Assembly: GCA_024235855.1 (NCBI GenBank) | Contig: JACKLN010000001.1 | Location: 372,001 to 436,000, forward strand | From: Burkholderiaceae bacterium | Lineage (GTDB): Bacteria > Pseudomonadota > Gammaproteobacteria > Burkholderiales > Burkholderiaceae_C | Direction: 5' to 3' | DNA length: 64,000 nt | Part shown: positions 63,537 to 64,000 of the stretch, piece after piece | Numbering within the stretch: position 1 is the first letter of the stretch | Layout of the letters: each line of letters starts with the position of its first letter | Made by a program: the position numbers and the translations under genes | The notes under the pieces: generated by a model | Database searches by the model: none | What the model saw: only the letters and a program-made list of their open reading frames with translations | Told to the model about the DNA's origin: nothing

Positions 63537-64000
63537 ATGTTCCTGCGCACCCTGTCCCCCCGCCTGTCGTTGACGTTCGCCGCCCTGGCTGGCGCCACCC
63601 TGCTGGCCGCCTGTGGCAAGACCGAGGAGCCGGCGCCGGCGCCCGCCGCCACCCCGGTGGCCGCCGCCTGCGGCAAGGTCACGGTGGCCAACATGAACTG
63701 GCAGTCGGCCGAGGTGCTGGCGCAGATCGACGCCTTCATCCTGGGCAAGGGCTACGGCTGCGAGGTCGAGCTGGTGCCGGGCGACACGATGCCGACGCTG
63801 ACGTCGATGATGGAAAAGGGCGAACCCGACGTGGCCCCCGAGGCCTGGATCAACGCCGTGCGCGACCCGCTGGACGCCGCGGTCAAGGAAGGCCGGCTGC
63901 ACTACGCCGCCGAGTCGCTGAAGGACGGCGGCGTCGAGGGCTGGTGGATCCCGAAGTACGTGGCCGACGCCAACCCCGACATCAAGACCATCGACGACGC
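63537..64000 (+). CDS. Glycine-betaine-type ABC transporter binding protein (partial)
   Basis: The gene runs past the right edge; about 154 codons are present. The N-terminus is a lipoprotein signal with LLAACGK (lipobox). After a short Pro/Ala linker comes the OpuAC-type binding domain, GKVTVANMNWQSAEVLAQID, FILGKGYGCEVELVPGDTMP, MEKGEPDVAPEAWINAVRD and DGGVEGWWIPKYVADANPDI. The aromatic residues around W and Y in NMNW, EAWIN and WWIPKYV fit a cation-pi cage for betaine-like ligands. It probably imports compatible solutes. The start ATG follows CCGGAGA. Confidence 0.88.
   Translation, partial: MFLRTLSPRLSLTFAALAGATLLAACGKTEEPAPAPAATPVAAACGKVTVANMNWQSAEVLAQIDAFILGKGYGCEVELVPGDTMPTLTSMMEKGEPDVAPEAWINAVRDPLDAAVKEGRLHYAAESLKDGGVEGWWIPKYVADANPDIKTIDD

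Overview
The window is GC-rich, densely coded chromosomal DNA from a betaproteobacterium, most likely of the order Burkholderiales near the Rubrivivax/Leptothrix/Ideonella group. The reasons are the gene order (recA-recX-sucC-sucD, mreBCD-mrdA-rodA divergent from gatCAB, metX-metW), a Burkholderiales-type trimeric porin, a PEP-CTERM protein and very high GC at third codon positions. No rRNA, tRNA, CRISPR array or intact insertion sequence was seen. The assignment rests on reading the sequence only; no database search was run.

Layout. 0-7 kb: the start of an exported protein, moaC, then a type IV pilin locus on the minus strand. The pilin has a sigma-54 promoter and ends in a C-terminal serine. 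Two O-antigen-ligase/PglL-type membrane proteins follow, with a vapB antitoxin and a frameshifted vapC toxin between them. A second, heavily decayed vapBC pair lies on the other side of the pilin. 6-10.4 kb: a minus-strand signalling run of TerC-type membrane protein, Ser/Thr kinase, PP2C phosphatase, FHA protein and a metallo-beta-lactamase-fold phosphodiesterase. 10.4-14.5 kb: sucCD, recX and recA with a candidate SOS box. 14.6-17.8 kb: a two-component system and a beta-hydroxyacid dehydrogenase. 17.8-27 kb: the rod-shape operon (mreBCD, mrdA, rodA) divergent from gatCAB. 27-33 kb: pyrE and xth head to head, and a tricorn-like protease. 33-40 kb: a glycine-rich beta-helix lipoprotein with disrupted reading frame, a TPR Ser/Thr kinase divergent from an ECF sigma factor, and a PEP-CTERM protein. 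40-44.2 kb: metX-metW behind a SAM-II riboswitch followed by a terminator, then a membrane-anchored glutamate-synthase-like flavoprotein and a GST. 44.2-57 kb: a pyrimidine module: cytosine deaminase, uracil phosphoribosyltransferase, URC4, URC1, an XRE regulator and a BMP-type nucleoside ABC transporter. An orphan ATP synthase c-subunit paralogue and a hybrid sensor kinase are embedded in it. 57-64 kb: a beta-ketothiolase, a lipoprotein hydrolase, an ExeA/GspA-type ATPase, a transglutaminase-like protein, a thioesterase, a porin and the start of a glycine-betaine-type binding protein.

How the parts may work together. The strongest system-level reading is a salvage-to-catabolism route for pyrimidines. 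The BMP transporter brings in nucleosides or bases, CodA deaminates cytosine to uracil, Upp makes UMP, and URC1/URC4 open and degrade it by the reductive-independent URC route known from the yeast Lachancea kluyveri. The second is a pilin-modification locus of the TfpO kind. The third is the SAM-II aptamer, which here is followed by an intrinsic terminator just before metX. Methionine synthesis may therefore be controlled at transcription as well as, or instead of, translation.
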